This document shows positions 13,016 to 20,835 of a DNA stretch of 22,806 bases, piece after piece. Origin of the DNA: a virus; IMG/VR virus record IMGVR_UViG_3300045135_000973, positions 1-22,806 of that record; one strand, 5' to 3'. The notes under the pieces were generated by a model, which was not told the origin of the DNA, did no database searches, and was given only the letters and a program-made list of their open reading frames with translations. Within the stretch, counting starts at the first letter, position 1. Each line of letters opens with the position of its first letter. Made by a program: the position numbers and the translations under genes.

Positions 13016-13852
13016 ATGGCTGCAACAACTACTACTACTCTTGACGACTTATTCGTCAATATCGTGGCTGCTCAGGCGCGTCATACCGCTGAAGAAGCCT
13101 CTATCATGCGTAACCTTGTTACCATCTATGACATCGGTAACATCGCAGGTAAAACTATCCAAGTTCCTAAGTACGGCTCTGTTTCAGCAGCAGACCTGAC
13201 TGAAGGTACTGATATGTCATCTACCGCAGTTTCAACTTCTAGCGCATCTATCACCGTTGGTGAGGTTGGCGTTCAGGCAGTTGTTACTGATATGTCTTTG
13301 CATGGCACTGGTAACGTGGCATTGGAAGTGGGTACTGTGTTGGGTAACGCAATGGCTCGCAAGATGGACACTGACTTGATTGCTCTGTTTGATGGTTTCT
13401 CTACCTCTTTGGGTGCGACCACTACTGAGATGTCAGCTTCTTACTTGTTCCAAGCTGCTGCTACTCTACGCGCTAACAAAGCTACTGGTCGTTTGGTTGC
13501 TGTATTGCACCCATACCAAACCTACGCTTTGAAAGCTAACTTGACTAACACCTTTGCTAACCCTAACGGCGGTGACTTGCAGAACGAAGCTATGCGTTCT
13601 GGCTATGTAGGCACTATCGCAGGTATCGACATCTACGAATCAGCTAACATCACTGTTGACGGTTCTGGTGACGCTAAAGGTGCGGTATTCGCTCCTGAAG
13701 CACTTGCTATGGCAATGAAGAAGGACTTCATCATCGAAACTCAGCGTGACGCATCTTTGCGCGCAACTGAGCTTAACGCAGTAGCTACCTACGGCGTTGG
13801 TGAGTTAGATGACTCATTCGGTGTTGAAATGTACTTTGACGCGGGTCTATAA
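13016..13852 (+). CDS. Major capsid protein (HK97 fold)
   Basis: This is a 278-residue protein. The signs of an HK97-fold shell protein are GKTIQVPKYGSVSAADLTEG (extended/E-loop region), a long spine-type helix (VGTVLGNAMARKMDTDLIALF), AVLHPYQTYALKANL, and the closing GVELDDSFGVEMY-type strand region. It has a strong AGGAG SD, as expected for the most abundant product, and its codons are noticeably regular (many GCT, GGT, ACT). A terminator follows 13 bases after the stop. The protein is slightly short but within the family range; no protease gene or large cleaved delta domain is visible. Confidence 0.9.
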   Translation: MAATTTTTLDDLFVNIVAAQARHTAEEASIMRNLVTIYDIGNIAGKTIQVPKYGSVSAADLTEGTDMSSTAVSTSSASITVGEVGVQAVVTDMSLHGTGNVALEVGTVLGNAMARKMDTDLIALFDGFSTSLGATTTEMSASYLFQAAATLRANKATGRLVAVLHPYQTYALKANLTNTFANPNGGDLQNEAMRSGYVGTIAGIDIYESANITVDGSGDAKGAVFAPEALAMAMKKDFIIETQRDASLRATELNAVATYGVGELDDSFGVEMYFDAGL

Positions 13853-13864
13853 GACCAACTGACT

Positions 13865-13885
13865 AGCCCCCTTCGGGGGGCTTTT
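13865..13885 (+). terminator. UUCG-tetraloop terminator after the capsid gene
   Basis: AGCCCCC (13865-13871), loop TTCG, GGGGGCT (13876-13882), then a short T4 run (13882-13885). The C(UUCG)G loop makes a very stable stem. The short U-tract suggests partial termination, giving more capsid than downstream mRNA. Confidence 0.8.
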
Positions 13886-13900
13886 CTACTGAGGTGAGCG

Positions 13901-14314
13901 ATGGCATTTTCTACTGATTCCGATTTGACCGATATTCAGCCAGACATTCTGGACTTGGGTATTTCATCGTTTTACGCAGAACACGCTAAAGCACAGGCTG
14001 ACATTGAGCGTGATTTACGCGCTAAATTCTGGTCACGCACTGGACGCTCTGGCGAAATGGATGCAGCTCAACTTACTTCAACGCAATGGACACGCGCTTC
14101 TGCTTATCTAGTCCTCTGGAAATACGCACTCCCACAACTGACAAACTGGGTTGATGGTGACCGCTTTCAGGGCATGATTGGCTTCTACAAGGATATGTAC
14201 AACCAAGAAATGCAAGCCGTCTACGAAGATGGCGTTGAGTATGACTTTGACGATGATGGCTCTATCTCTAACGGTGAGAAAGATATGCACATCACGAGCC
14301 GCCTCAACCGATGA
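13901..14314 (+). CDS. Head-tail connector (adaptor) with EF-hand-like loop
   Basis: This is a 137-residue, helical protein in the slot of gp6/gp15-type adaptors that bind the portal. IERDLRAKFWSRTG and WTRASAYLVLWKYALPQL are in the style of these connectors. The C-terminal segment D115-F-D117-D-D119-G-S-I-S-N-G-E126 fits the 12-residue EF-hand/dockerin calcium loop (positions 1, 3, 5, 6, 8 and 12). It overlaps the next gene (ATGA). Confidence 0.75.
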   Translation: MAFSTDSDLTDIQPDILDLGISSFYAEHAKAQADIERDLRAKFWSRTGRSGEMDAAQLTSTQWTRASAYLVLWKYALPQLTNWVDGDRFQGMIGFYKDMYNQEMQAVYEDGVEYDFDDDGSISNGEKDMHITSRLNR

Positions 14315-14766
14315 ACATTACCCTTGACGTTTCCGGCGCACTAAAGGAAATCGGCAAGGTAGCGTCAGACTATTCTGACAAAAGCATATCAGTGGCATTG
14401 CACAGTACCGCTCAGGCAGGAATCCAAGTGATTCAAGACCGGACTGAGAAGGGCAAAGGCTACAAAGGCAACTTAAAGCCCTATACGCCAAGCTATGCAG
14501 CATGGAAAACCAAACCTAAGCGTAGAAGCAAAAGCGGCTACTTGTTAGGCGGTGGCGCAGTTAGCACAAAGGTAAATCTGAGTCTTACTGGCGACATGAT
14601 GCGTGGTATGCAAGCTAAGAAAGGCAACCGCTTTGCAGAGATATACTTTGCGGGCAATCCCGAAAGGGGCAAAAAAGCCGTCTGGAATAACCGTACCAGA
14701 CCATTCTTCGGCTTTAGTGCTAAAGAACGTAAGGCATTGATAAGGCATTTTGTGAGCGTTCTATGA
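14311..14766 (+). CDS. Neck / head-tail completion protein (HK97 gp10- or GpG-like)
   Basis: This is a 151-residue basic protein. LSLTGDMMRGMQAKKGNRFAEIYF followed by NRTRPFFGFSAKERKAL resembles the C-terminal region of phage virion-morphogenesis/tail-completion proteins (Mu gpG-like, HK97 gp10-like). The order connector, this gene, tail terminator, tail tube supports a neck role. It overlaps both neighbours by four bases. The exact subfamily is uncertain. Confidence 0.7.
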   Translation: MNITLDVSGALKEIGKVASDYSDKSISVALHSTAQAGIQVIQDRTEKGKGYKGNLKPYTPSYAAWKTKPKRRSKSGYLLGGGAVSTKVNLSLTGDMMRGMQAKKGNRFAEIYFAGNPERGKKAVWNNRTRPFFGFSAKERKALIRHFVSVL

Positions 14767-15197
14767 GTATCAGAGAGGACATTGCTAAGAACATTGTGAC
14801 TACGCTAAAAGCAATGCGTAGCCCTGTTTCTGCCTCTTACGTTACCCGTGAGCCATTTGAGTTCAACGAACTATCTAACGCTCAATTTCCGGCATTGTTA
14901 GTACGCACTGCGGGCGAAACCCGTGATGACGTTACGATTGGTGACAGCTCTATTAGTCGGATGGCAACTGTGACTTATGACGTTGTTTGTTACGTCAAGA
15001 GCAAAGAGATTGATACAGCCCGTAATGAGATTATTGAGGCTGTTGAGGAAGCCTTAGATTCTGACCGCACTAGAGGCGGTTACGCTAAGGATACTCAAGT
15101 CACTGGTATTGATATTGATGACGGTGCGATTGAGCCTGTTGGCGGTGTCGTCATTACTGTTGAAGTGGAATATTTCTACACTAGAGGTGCGACATGA
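14763..15197 (+). CDS. Tail terminator protein
   Basis: This is a 144-residue protein in the position of lambda gpU / SPP1 gp17-type tail terminators, which cap the tail tube and join it to the head. The pattern N-terminal helix (IREDIAKNIVTTLKAM), FPALLV strand, TYDVVCYVKSKE, IIEAVEEALDSD and a final strand (VITVEVEYFYTRG) matches this alpha/beta family. It overlaps neighbours on both sides (ATGA). Assignment rests on pattern and gene order. Confidence 0.7.
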   Translation: MSIREDIAKNIVTTLKAMRSPVSASYVTREPFEFNELSNAQFPALLVRTAGETRDDVTIGDSSISRMATVTYDVVCYVKSKEIDTARNEIIEAVEEALDSDRTRGGYAKDTQVTGIDIDDGAIEPVGGVVITVEVEYFYTRGAT

Positions 15198-15364
15198 AAA
15201 TGTATCATCCAGACTCAAATTACCCTATTGATGTTCATCCTACGCGAGTAGAATCTATGCAAGCGAAAGGATGGACTTTCGATGAGCCTACTAAGGCAAA
15301 GCCAAAACGTAAGGCTAAAGATGCTATTGAAACAACACAGGAGATAGACAATGGCGAATCATAA
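15194..15364 (+). CDS. Small hypothetical protein before the tail tube gene
   Basis: This 56-residue ORF starts by an ATGA overlap with the tail terminator stop and ends 14 bases inside the next gene. It begins MKMYHPDSNYPIDVHPTRV and has MQAKGWTFDEPTKAKPKRK. Short proteins with a YHP...I-V....V..M.A.GW pattern occur in many phages between neck and tube genes, with unknown function. Filling the gap and overlapping on both sides makes it a real gene. The Lys-rich C terminus may bind nucleic acid or acidic tail parts. Confidence 0.7.
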   Translation: MKMYHPDSNYPIDVHPTRVESMQAKGWTFDEPTKAKPKRKAKDAIETTQEIDNGES

Positions 15365-15743
15365 AGGCAGCGAGGGCTACGTTAAGGTTGGCTCTAACAC
15401 CGTTTCAGAAGTACGCGATTGGTCATTGACCATCTCTGCGGACACTGTTGAAGATACTACTATGGGTGACGCAGCGCGTACCTATAAGCCATCTTTGACT
15501 TCAGGCTCAGGCTCAGTTACTTGTTACTGGGATGAAACTGATACCACTGGTCAAGGCGCAATGTCAGCAGGTTCAGAGGTAACTCTTAACTTGTACCCAG
15601 AAGGCGCAACCACTGGTGATACTTATTACACCATGTCAGCAATCATCACTGAAGAAGGCGCATCAGCATCTTTTGACGGTATGGTTGAGGCAACCTTCTC
15701 ATTCCAAGCTAACGGCGCAGTTACTACTAGCACAGTAGCTTAA
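15351..15743 (+). CDS. Major tail protein (tail tube)
   Basis: This 130-residue, beta-rich protein begins MANHKGSEGYVKVGSNTVSEVRDW, typical of short tail-tube proteins (GSEG-x-V-x-VG...V...W...). VEDTTMGD, a central Cys/Trp strand and a closing VEATFSFQANG strand match the tube fold. GAGATAG before ATG 15351 is the SD. It is followed by the structured RNA element and the tail chaperones, the standard order. It would polymerise around the tape measure. Confidence 0.85.
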   Translation: MANHKGSEGYVKVGSNTVSEVRDWSLTISADTVEDTTMGDAARTYKPSLTSGSGSVTCYWDETDTTGQGAMSAGSEVTLNLYPEGATTGDTYYTMSAIITEEGASASFDGMVEATFSFQANGAVTTSTVA

Positions 15744-15750
15744 TAGGTGG

Positions 15751-15804
15751 GGCGGTCTAGGGTAGCACCCGAAAAGCAGGACTTCCGTGACCTGTCTGAC
15801 CGCC
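15751..15804 (+). ncRNA. Three-way-junction-like RNA element between tube and chaperone genes
   Basis: A seven-pair closing stem, GGCGGTC (15751-15757) with GACCGCC (15798-15804), encloses two hairpins: GGGT-AGC-ACCC (15760-15770) and CAGG (15777-15780) pairing with CCTG (15791-15794) around a ten-base loop. It lies in the 91-base gap between the tail-tube stop and the chaperone start. It has no U-tract, so it is not an ordinary terminator. It may stabilise the abundant tube mRNA 3' end or control chaperone translation. The pairing is seen; the function is inferred. Confidence 0.5.
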
Positions 15805-15834
15805 GCTTAATCACGGGCTTAACGGAGAGCAAAT

Positions 15835-16173
15835 ATGTCGGTATTAGACAGAGCTAAAACGCACTTTGAAGCTAAAGGCTTAAAGCGCATTGAAGTACCC
15901 GAATGGAAAGACGAGCAAGGCAATCCAACCGTCTTGTTATCTGAGCCATTCACACTCGATGACCAGAGAAAGCTGCTTAAGTTTTCTGACGGTGACTCAA
16001 TAGAGTTCATTGCCCGTTTGGTCATTATGAAGGCTAAGAACGAAGATGGCTCAATGGCATTTGACCTGAGTGACAAGCCAGTTCTGATGGGCAAGGTAGA
16101 CCCTGCTGTTGTCAGACGCATTGCAGATGAAATCTCGGCAAGCCCAAGTGTTGAGGATATGTCGGGAAACTAA
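15835..16173 (+). CDS. Tail assembly chaperone G
   Basis: This is a 112-residue protein. It has the G-type position and profile: a short domain with EPFTLDDQRKLLKF and a C-terminal helix (VVRRIADEISASPS). It ends SGN at TAA 16171-16173. The last codons contain the slippery heptamer GGGAAAC directly before the stop, so a fraction of ribosomes shift -1 and make the longer GT form. G and GT coat the tape measure during tail assembly and are absent from the virion. ATG 15835 has a GGAG SD. Confidence 0.85.
   Translation: MSVLDRAKTHFEAKGLKRIEVPEWKDEQGNPTVLLSEPFTLDDQRKLLKFSDGDSIEFIARLVIMKAKNEDGSMAFDLSDKPVLMGKVDPAVVRRIADEISASPSVEDMSGN
16164..16170 (+). promoter_or_regulatory. -1 ribosomal frameshift slippery site
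   Basis: GGGAAAC read as G GGA AAC then TAA in the G frame; a -1 slip re-pairs as GGG AAA and continues with CTA ACG. It fits X-XXY-YYZ exactly and differs from the lambda site (GGGAAAG) only in the last base. ACTGTT (16184-16189) and AACAGT (16226-16231) could pair downstream. Confidence 0.88.
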
Positions 16174-16313
16174 CGCAAGACCCACTGTTGGAATCTATGT
16201 ATTCACTGGCAGAAAGACTACACAAAACAGTAGCCGAGATAAGCCAAATGAGCGTAGAGGAATTTAACGGTTGGGTCGCATACTTTAAGAGGCACAAAGA
16301 TGGCAACGGCTGA
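16170..16313 (+). CDS. T extension of tail chaperone GT (by -1 frameshift)
   Basis: After the slip at 16164-16170 the -1 frame reads LTQDPLLESMYSLAERL and later MSVEEFNGWVAYFKRHKDGNG to TGA 16311-16313, about 47 residues. SVEEFNGWVAYFK is the kind of sequence found in T domains of siphovirus chaperones (EF-x-GW-x-AYF). The frame has no ribosome-binding site of its own and a TGA at 16152-16154 just before the slippery site, so it can only be made as an extension of G, about 159 residues in all. It overlaps the tape-measure start by 14 bases. In lambda the T part binds the major tail protein. Confidence 0.85.
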   Translation, partial: LTQDPLLESMYSLAERLHKTVAEISQMSVEEFNGWVAYFKRHKDGNG

Positions 16314-17739
16314 AGATATTAAAATTCGACTTACGGCTGACAACCAAGCCTCTAAAAACATCCAGAAAGTCAAAGGCGACATCCAAGATTTAGGTATGTC
16401 ATCTAAGCAAGCTGCCGCCACGCTTGCTGCCTCTAACGGCAAAATCACTAAGAACTTCTCTACGCTTGGTCGCTCTGCGGGTATGGCGGGTATGCAGGTT
16501 CAGCAATTTGTCGGTCAGGTGCAGATGGGTACTAACCCACTGATGGCGCTCTCTCAACAAGGTGCTGACTTAGGTTTCGTTCTGGGTGTTCCATTACTCG
16601 GCGCAATCGTAGGTATTGGCTCATCGATTGCCATGACCCTTATCCCATCGCTGAATGAGGCTGAGGTAAAGCTATCGGATATGCGAGATAGCTTGAAGGG
16701 TCTTACTGGCGACTTCAAGAATATGAGTGCTGAGATGCAAGCTGCATCTGTCGCTATCTTAGTCGGTGAGTTGACCGAGCAGACGCTTGAGTACAACAAA
16801 GCCGTAAAAGCCCGTGAAGAAGCTGAGAAGAAGGTTGTAGAAGCTCAAAAGGACTTAGCTGAGTCAAAAGCCTACACAACCATTAAGGACGCTTCAGATA
16901 CTCTGGCTAAATACAACACTGAGCTTAATATCTTAGTGGCTCAGGAAGCGATTGCTAACGGTGTCCGTCAAGAAACTCAGGCAACGCTAGATAGAGTGAT
17001 TGGCGCGACCTCAAATCTAACCAAAGAGCAAGAAGCCCAGAATGAGGCTCACGCTGAGTACATTCAGCAGCTTGAAGAAGAAATGCTGACCTTTGGCATG
17101 AACGCTGACCAAAAGGCGCGTTACAAAATGCTCAATATGCCAGAGGAATACCGTCAGACTGCTATTGCTATCCATGAGAAAATCATGGCGCAGAAAGCCG
17201 AGCAGAAACAGTTTGAGGACACAGAAAAGGCTAGAACTCAATCGATGGATGATGCCAAGAAGGGATTACAGGCACTCGGTCAGTACAATAAGACTGCATT
17301 TGCCGCATCTAAGGCTTACAACATCGCTGAGGCGGTAATGAATACCTACACTGGTGCGACTAAAGCACTGGCTACTTATCCACCACCCTATTCGTATATT
17401 GCGGCAGCAGGTCAGGTGGCATTTGGTATGGCTCAGGTAGCTAATATCAAATCACAGTCATTCTCAGGTCGTGCTGTCGGTGGTCGTGTTGAGGCAGGTT
17501 CGCCTTACATGGTTGGTGAGCAAGGTCGTGAGATGTTCATCCCATCGACTCGCGGTCAGATTGTGAAGAATTCAGATGTTGAGGCTATGGGCGGTTCAGG
17601 TGGCTCAACCAATATCTCATTTACGGTTAATGCGGTAGATACTCGCGGATTTGATGAATTACTTACCTCAAGACGCAGCCAGATTGTTAATATGGTCAAC
17701 CAAGCAATGAATGACCGTGGACGCACTGGAGTTGTCTAA
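16300..17739 (+). CDS. Tape measure protein
   Basis: This is a 479-residue protein. Order: an N-terminal helical part with AATLAASNGKITKNFS; IMALSQQGADLG-type sequence (residues 81-92) followed by a hydrophobic segment (91-116, LGFVLGVPLLGAIVGIGSSI); long coiled coils (about 165-330); a second Ala-rich hydrophobic stretch (about 350-380); and the common AVGGRVEAGSPYMVGEQGREMF end signature. It sets tail length and helps DNA cross the inner membrane. It is short for a siphovirus (lambda gpH is 853 residues), so the tail should be roughly half the lambda length. It follows G/GT directly, as expected. Confidence 0.92.
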   Translation: MATAEDIKIRLTADNQASKNIQKVKGDIQDLGMSSKQAAATLAASNGKITKNFSTLGRSAGMAGMQVQQFVGQVQMGTNPLMALSQQGADLGFVLGVPLLGAIVGIGSSIAMTLIPSLNEAEVKLSDMRDSLKGLTGDFKNMSAEMQAASVAILVGELTEQTLEYNKAVKAREEAEKKVVEAQKDLAESKAYTTIKDASDTLAKYNTELNILVAQEAIANGVRQETQATLDRVIGATSNLTKEQEAQNEAHAEYIQQLEEEMLTFGMNADQKARYKMLNMPEEYRQTAIAIHEKIMAQKAEQKQFEDTEKARTQSMDDAKKGLQALGQYNKTAFAASKAYNIAEAVMNTYTGATKALATYPPPYSYIAAAGQVAFGMAQVANIKSQSFSGRAVGGRVEAGSPYMVGEQGREMFIPSTRGQIVKNSDVEAMGGSGGSTNISFTVNAVDTRGFDELLTSRRSQIVNMVNQAMNDRGRTGVV

Positions 17740-18314
17740 TGGCTTACCCAACATCACCCGTATTTAAGTCAGTCAATCTGCAATCGCAGTCACCGACTCT
17801 TATCTCTGAGGCGGTTTCAGGCAAAGTCCAAGCCCGTCAGATAGCCGGTCAGCGTTGGTCATTTACGGCATCTTATCCACCAATGACCCGTTCAGAGTTT
17901 GCTCCCGTATCCGCATTTATCATGCAGCAGCGTGGCAGACTCAATACCTTCTACATCGAGTTACCGATTGTGTCGGACTCTGCAAGCTCCGCTACAGGCA
18001 CGTTGGCTGTAAATGGGGCAGTGACAGCCGGAAACACCGTTATTACCGTAGATGGCATGACAGGCACTCTGGAAGCCGGAGATTTGGTTAAGTTCAACGG
18101 TCACGACAAGGTTTACATGGTTGTGGCTAAATCTGGCACAAACATGACCTCTATGACAGTTGAGCCGCCTCTAGCTGAGAACGTGGCTAACGATGAGGAA
18201 ATCCACTACAACAATGTCCAGATGAAAGTCAGACTGAACAATGATGTTCAGGAGTTTGGCTTACGGACAGACTCGCTAGTATCGTATGAAGTAGACTTCT
18301 TAGAGGCTATCTAA
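17739..18314 (+). CDS. Minor tail / distal-tail-type protein
   Basis: This 191-residue, beta-rich protein directly follows the tape measure. FKSVNLQSQSPTLISEAVSGKVQARQIAGQRWSF and YPPMTRSEF...FIMQQRGRLNTFYI are patterns of tail-tip proteins of this gene slot. An inserted Gly/Thr/Val-rich module (about 85-145: VTAGNTVITVDGMTGTLEAGDLVKF...HDKVYMVV) looks like a small beta domain found in many minor tail proteins. The end DSLVSYEVDFLEAI is a closing strand. It overlaps both neighbours (TAATG). It may be the distal tail ring. Confidence 0.7.
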   Translation: MAYPTSPVFKSVNLQSQSPTLISEAVSGKVQARQIAGQRWSFTASYPPMTRSEFAPVSAFIMQQRGRLNTFYIELPIVSDSASSATGTLAVNGAVTAGNTVITVDGMTGTLEAGDLVKFNGHDKVYMVVAKSGTNMTSMTVEPPLAENVANDEEIHYNNVQMKVRLNNDVQEFGLRTDSLVSYEVDFLEAI

Positions 18315-18868
18315 TGTCACGCTCACTCAATGCTAGTGTAATTACCGAGATAGCCAAAAGCTCAGTCACCATGTGCCATCTGATTAAGATGGACTTGTCG
18401 GTTGCTCAATATATGACCGATGCGGCTTTTGATATTGCGTATGACGGTAATACCTACACCTCAAGCAATTACTTTATGTCGATGGGGTCTGTTGAGGAAT
18501 CATCTGACGTAAGAGTTGGCTCAATCAACATCGAATTATCGTCAGTAGGACAGACATTCACGTCAGCCTTCCTGTCCTATCCGTATATTGGTAAGCAGGT
18601 CATTATTTATCGGGCTTTCCTGAATTCAACAGGCTCAATCATTGGCGTACCTGTTGTCATGTATGACGGGCGTATTGATGGCTTTGACATGACTGAATCT
18701 GATGGTGAGTCTAGCCTGAACGTATCGGTTGCTTCTCACTGGTCAGACTTTGAGAAGAAAGCCGGACGCTACACCAATACCAACTCACAAGAGTTATTCT
18801 TCACAGGTGACAAGGGCTTTGATTTTGCAGCTCAGTCGGTGAAGGACATTAAGTGGGGTAAGGCGTAA
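18314..18868 (+). CDS. Tail-tip component (DUF2163-like)
   Basis: This 184-residue protein has MCHLIKMDLSVAQYMTDA, then IAYDGNTYTSSN, a beta-rich body, and DGRIDGFDMTESDGESSLNVSVASHWSDFEKKAGRYTN. The pattern of a GR-x-NTN end after a series of strands is like DUF2163/hub-type proteins that precede the J-like protein in many siphoviruses. It lies between the distal-tail-type and J-like proteins, with TAATG overlaps. The function is inferred: a baseplate hub or adaptor subunit. Confidence 0.65.
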   Translation: MSRSLNASVITEIAKSSVTMCHLIKMDLSVAQYMTDAAFDIAYDGNTYTSSNYFMSMGSVEESSDVRVGSINIELSSVGQTFTSAFLSYPYIGKQVIIYRAFLNSTGSIIGVPVVMYDGRIDGFDMTESDGESSLNVSVASHWSDFEKKAGRYTNTNSQELFFTGDKGFDFAAQSVKDIKWGKA

Positions 18869-20835
18869 TGGGCTTTTTCAGCAAGGTATTTGATTTTGTA
18901 GGCGACATCTTCAATGAGGTCGTTGAGTGGTTTGTTGATATTCCCGATGTGCCGCAGTATGACAATCAGGCTCAAGGCGTATTACTCAACAAGCAGTCAA
19001 ATCTAGCCCAGATTCCGGTTGTTTACGGTCGCCGTAAGATTGGTGGTACTCGCGTATTTGTCGAAACCTCTGGCTCAGACAATGAATATCTGTATGTTTG
19101 TCTAGTCTTGTGTGAGGGCGAGATTGAGTCTATTGATGAGGTTTACATCAATGACGTTCTATCAACGGACAGCAAATACTCAGGCTTAGTCAGTATTGAT
19201 AAGAAATTAGGCTCTGATACCCAGACTGCCTCTACGGTACTAACTCCGGCAAGCAGTTGGACTACCTCACACACCCTGAAAGGCGTGGCTTATCTGGGCT
19301 TACGCTTTAAGTGGGATAGAGATGTCTTTAGCGGCATCCCTGAAGTGACCGCAGTGGTTAAGGGCAAGAAAGTCTATGACCCACGCACCTCAACTACGGC
19401 ATATCGCACCAATCCGGCTATCTGCTTATTGGATTACCTGACCAATACCCGTTATGGCAAAGGCTTACCCAGTTCAGCCTTTGAATCTGGCTACACCTCA
19501 TGGCAAACAGCCGCTAACAAGTGTGACCAAAATGTAACCCCGTATTCTGGCGGTACAGACATTGATTTGTTTAGCTGTAACGCAGTTTTGGACGTATCAA
19601 AGTCAATTATTGACAACGTAAAGATTCTGCTATCCGGTATGCAGGGTCAGCTAGTGTATACACAAGGTATCTACAAGCTGATTATCGAGGATGACTACAC
19701 TGCGAGTTATGCGTTCACTGAGGATAATATTCTTGGCGGCATCACCGTTAATGGTGAGAAACGTAAGGATAGATATAACCGTGTGATTGCGACTTTTGCC
19801 AATCCAAGCAATAACTGGCAGCAAGACCAAGTTGAGTACCCTGAAGCCGGTAGCTCAACCTACACAACCTTAAAGGCAGAGGACGCAGGATTTGAGCTAG
19901 AAACCCGTATTTCTCTCGATACCTGTACTTCTATATATCAGGCGAGAAACCTTGCCTATACCCTCTTATATCGCTCCAGAAGCCAGATTAAATGCTCATT
20001 CTTGGCAACAATTGACGCATTACAGGTGGCTATTGGCGATGTGGTGACTGTGACCCATTCATCACTTGGTTGGTCATCTAAGAAGTTCCGTGTGACAGGC
20101 TTATCCCTTCAACATGATGGCAATGTAGGTGTTTCCTTGCATGAACACGATGCAACCATCTACCCGTGGTATGAAGGCGTTGAGATAACTGCACCTGCGG
20201 CGACTACCTTGCCTGACCCATTCTCAGTAGCTACTCCAACCTCTGTGACAGTGGCTTCTGGTGAGAATTACCAGATTACTAACGACAACGGCTCAACCTC
20301 ACCCCGTATGTACGTCAACTGGTCTAATGCGACTGACAGCTTTGTAGATTACTACTTAGTGCAGATTCGTGTAGCCGGTGGTACGCCAACAGAGAATCCG
20401 TGGGAGTTTGATACTCGCGCAGAATCCGCTCCGGTCTACATCTCAGGCGTTAAGTCAGGTGTTACCTACGATGTTAGAGTGAAATCAGTCAACTCAGCCG
20501 GTGTTTCATCGTCATGGGTTCAGGTAGATGACCATTCTGTAGCAGCTCTAGTGGGTGGTGCTATTGGTGGCGTGACGACCTTCTCGCAAGCCGCAGCTCC
20601 AACAGCAGATTTGGAAGCCGGTGATATTTGGTTTGATACTGACGATAACAACAAGGTTTACCGTTACAGCGGTACTGCTTGGGTGGCTCAATCAGGCAAC
20701 CTTATCGGTACGACTGTAACCTCTGGCTTATCTGACATTTCTGCGAATATGGGTACGCTGACAGCCGGTAAGATTCAGAATGCTGACTCAAGTTTCATCA
20801 TCGACTTAGCACTGAAGAAAATCTACATCGCATGA
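18868..20835 (+). CDS. J-like tail tip / host-specificity protein with Fn3-like module
   Basis: This is a 655-residue protein. It opens with an amphipathic MGFFSKVFDFVGDIFNEVVEWF and the J-family pattern NLAQIPVVYGRRKIGGTRVF...LCEGEIESIDEVYIND. The middle has TNPAICLLDYLTNTRYGKGL, which is typical of phage tail-tip proteins. Residues about 450-570 form a fibronectin III-like module (PRMYVNWSNATDSFVDYYLVQI...YDVRVKSVNSAGVSSSW). The C terminus has an IWFDTDDNNKVYRY motif, then SDISANMGTLTAGKIQ and FIIDLALKKIYIA, as in J-type ends. It would form the tail tip hub that contacts the receptor-binding protein encoded next. Confidence 0.85.
   Translation: MGFFSKVFDFVGDIFNEVVEWFVDIPDVPQYDNQAQGVLLNKQSNLAQIPVVYGRRKIGGTRVFVETSGSDNEYLYVCLVLCEGEIESIDEVYINDVLSTDSKYSGLVSIDKKLGSDTQTASTVLTPASSWTTSHTLKGVAYLGLRFKWDRDVFSGIPEVTAVVKGKKVYDPRTSTTAYRTNPAICLLDYLTNTRYGKGLPSSAFESGYTSWQTAANKCDQNVTPYSGGTDIDLFSCNAVLDVSKSIIDNVKILLSGMQGQLVYTQGIYKLIIEDDYTASYAFTEDNILGGITVNGEKRKDRYNRVIATFANPSNNWQQDQVEYPEAGSSTYTTLKAEDAGFELETRISLDTCTSIYQARNLAYTLLYRSRSQIKCSFLATIDALQVAIGDVVTVTHSSLGWSSKKFRVTGLSLQHDGNVGVSLHEHDATIYPWYEGVEITAPAATTLPDPFSVATPTSVTVASGENYQITNDNGSTSPRMYVNWSNATDSFVDYYLVQIRVAGGTPTENPWEFDTRAESAPVYISGVKSGVTYDVRVKSVNSAGVSSSWVQVDDHSVAALVGGAIGGVTTFSQAAAPTADLEAGDIWFDTDDNNKVYRYSGTAWVAQSGNLIGTTVTSGLSDISANMGTLTAGKIQNADSSFIIDLALKKIYIA

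Noticed and set aside
15819-16121. 100-codon minus-strand ORF opposite chaperone G
   Set aside because: No other gene is on the minus strand, and the + strand G/GT assignment with its slippery site explains the region.
17855-18091. 78-codon ORF inside the minor tail gene in another frame
   Set aside because: Unlike the 4167 ORF it has no SD near its start, no recognisable motif, and is short enough to be chance.
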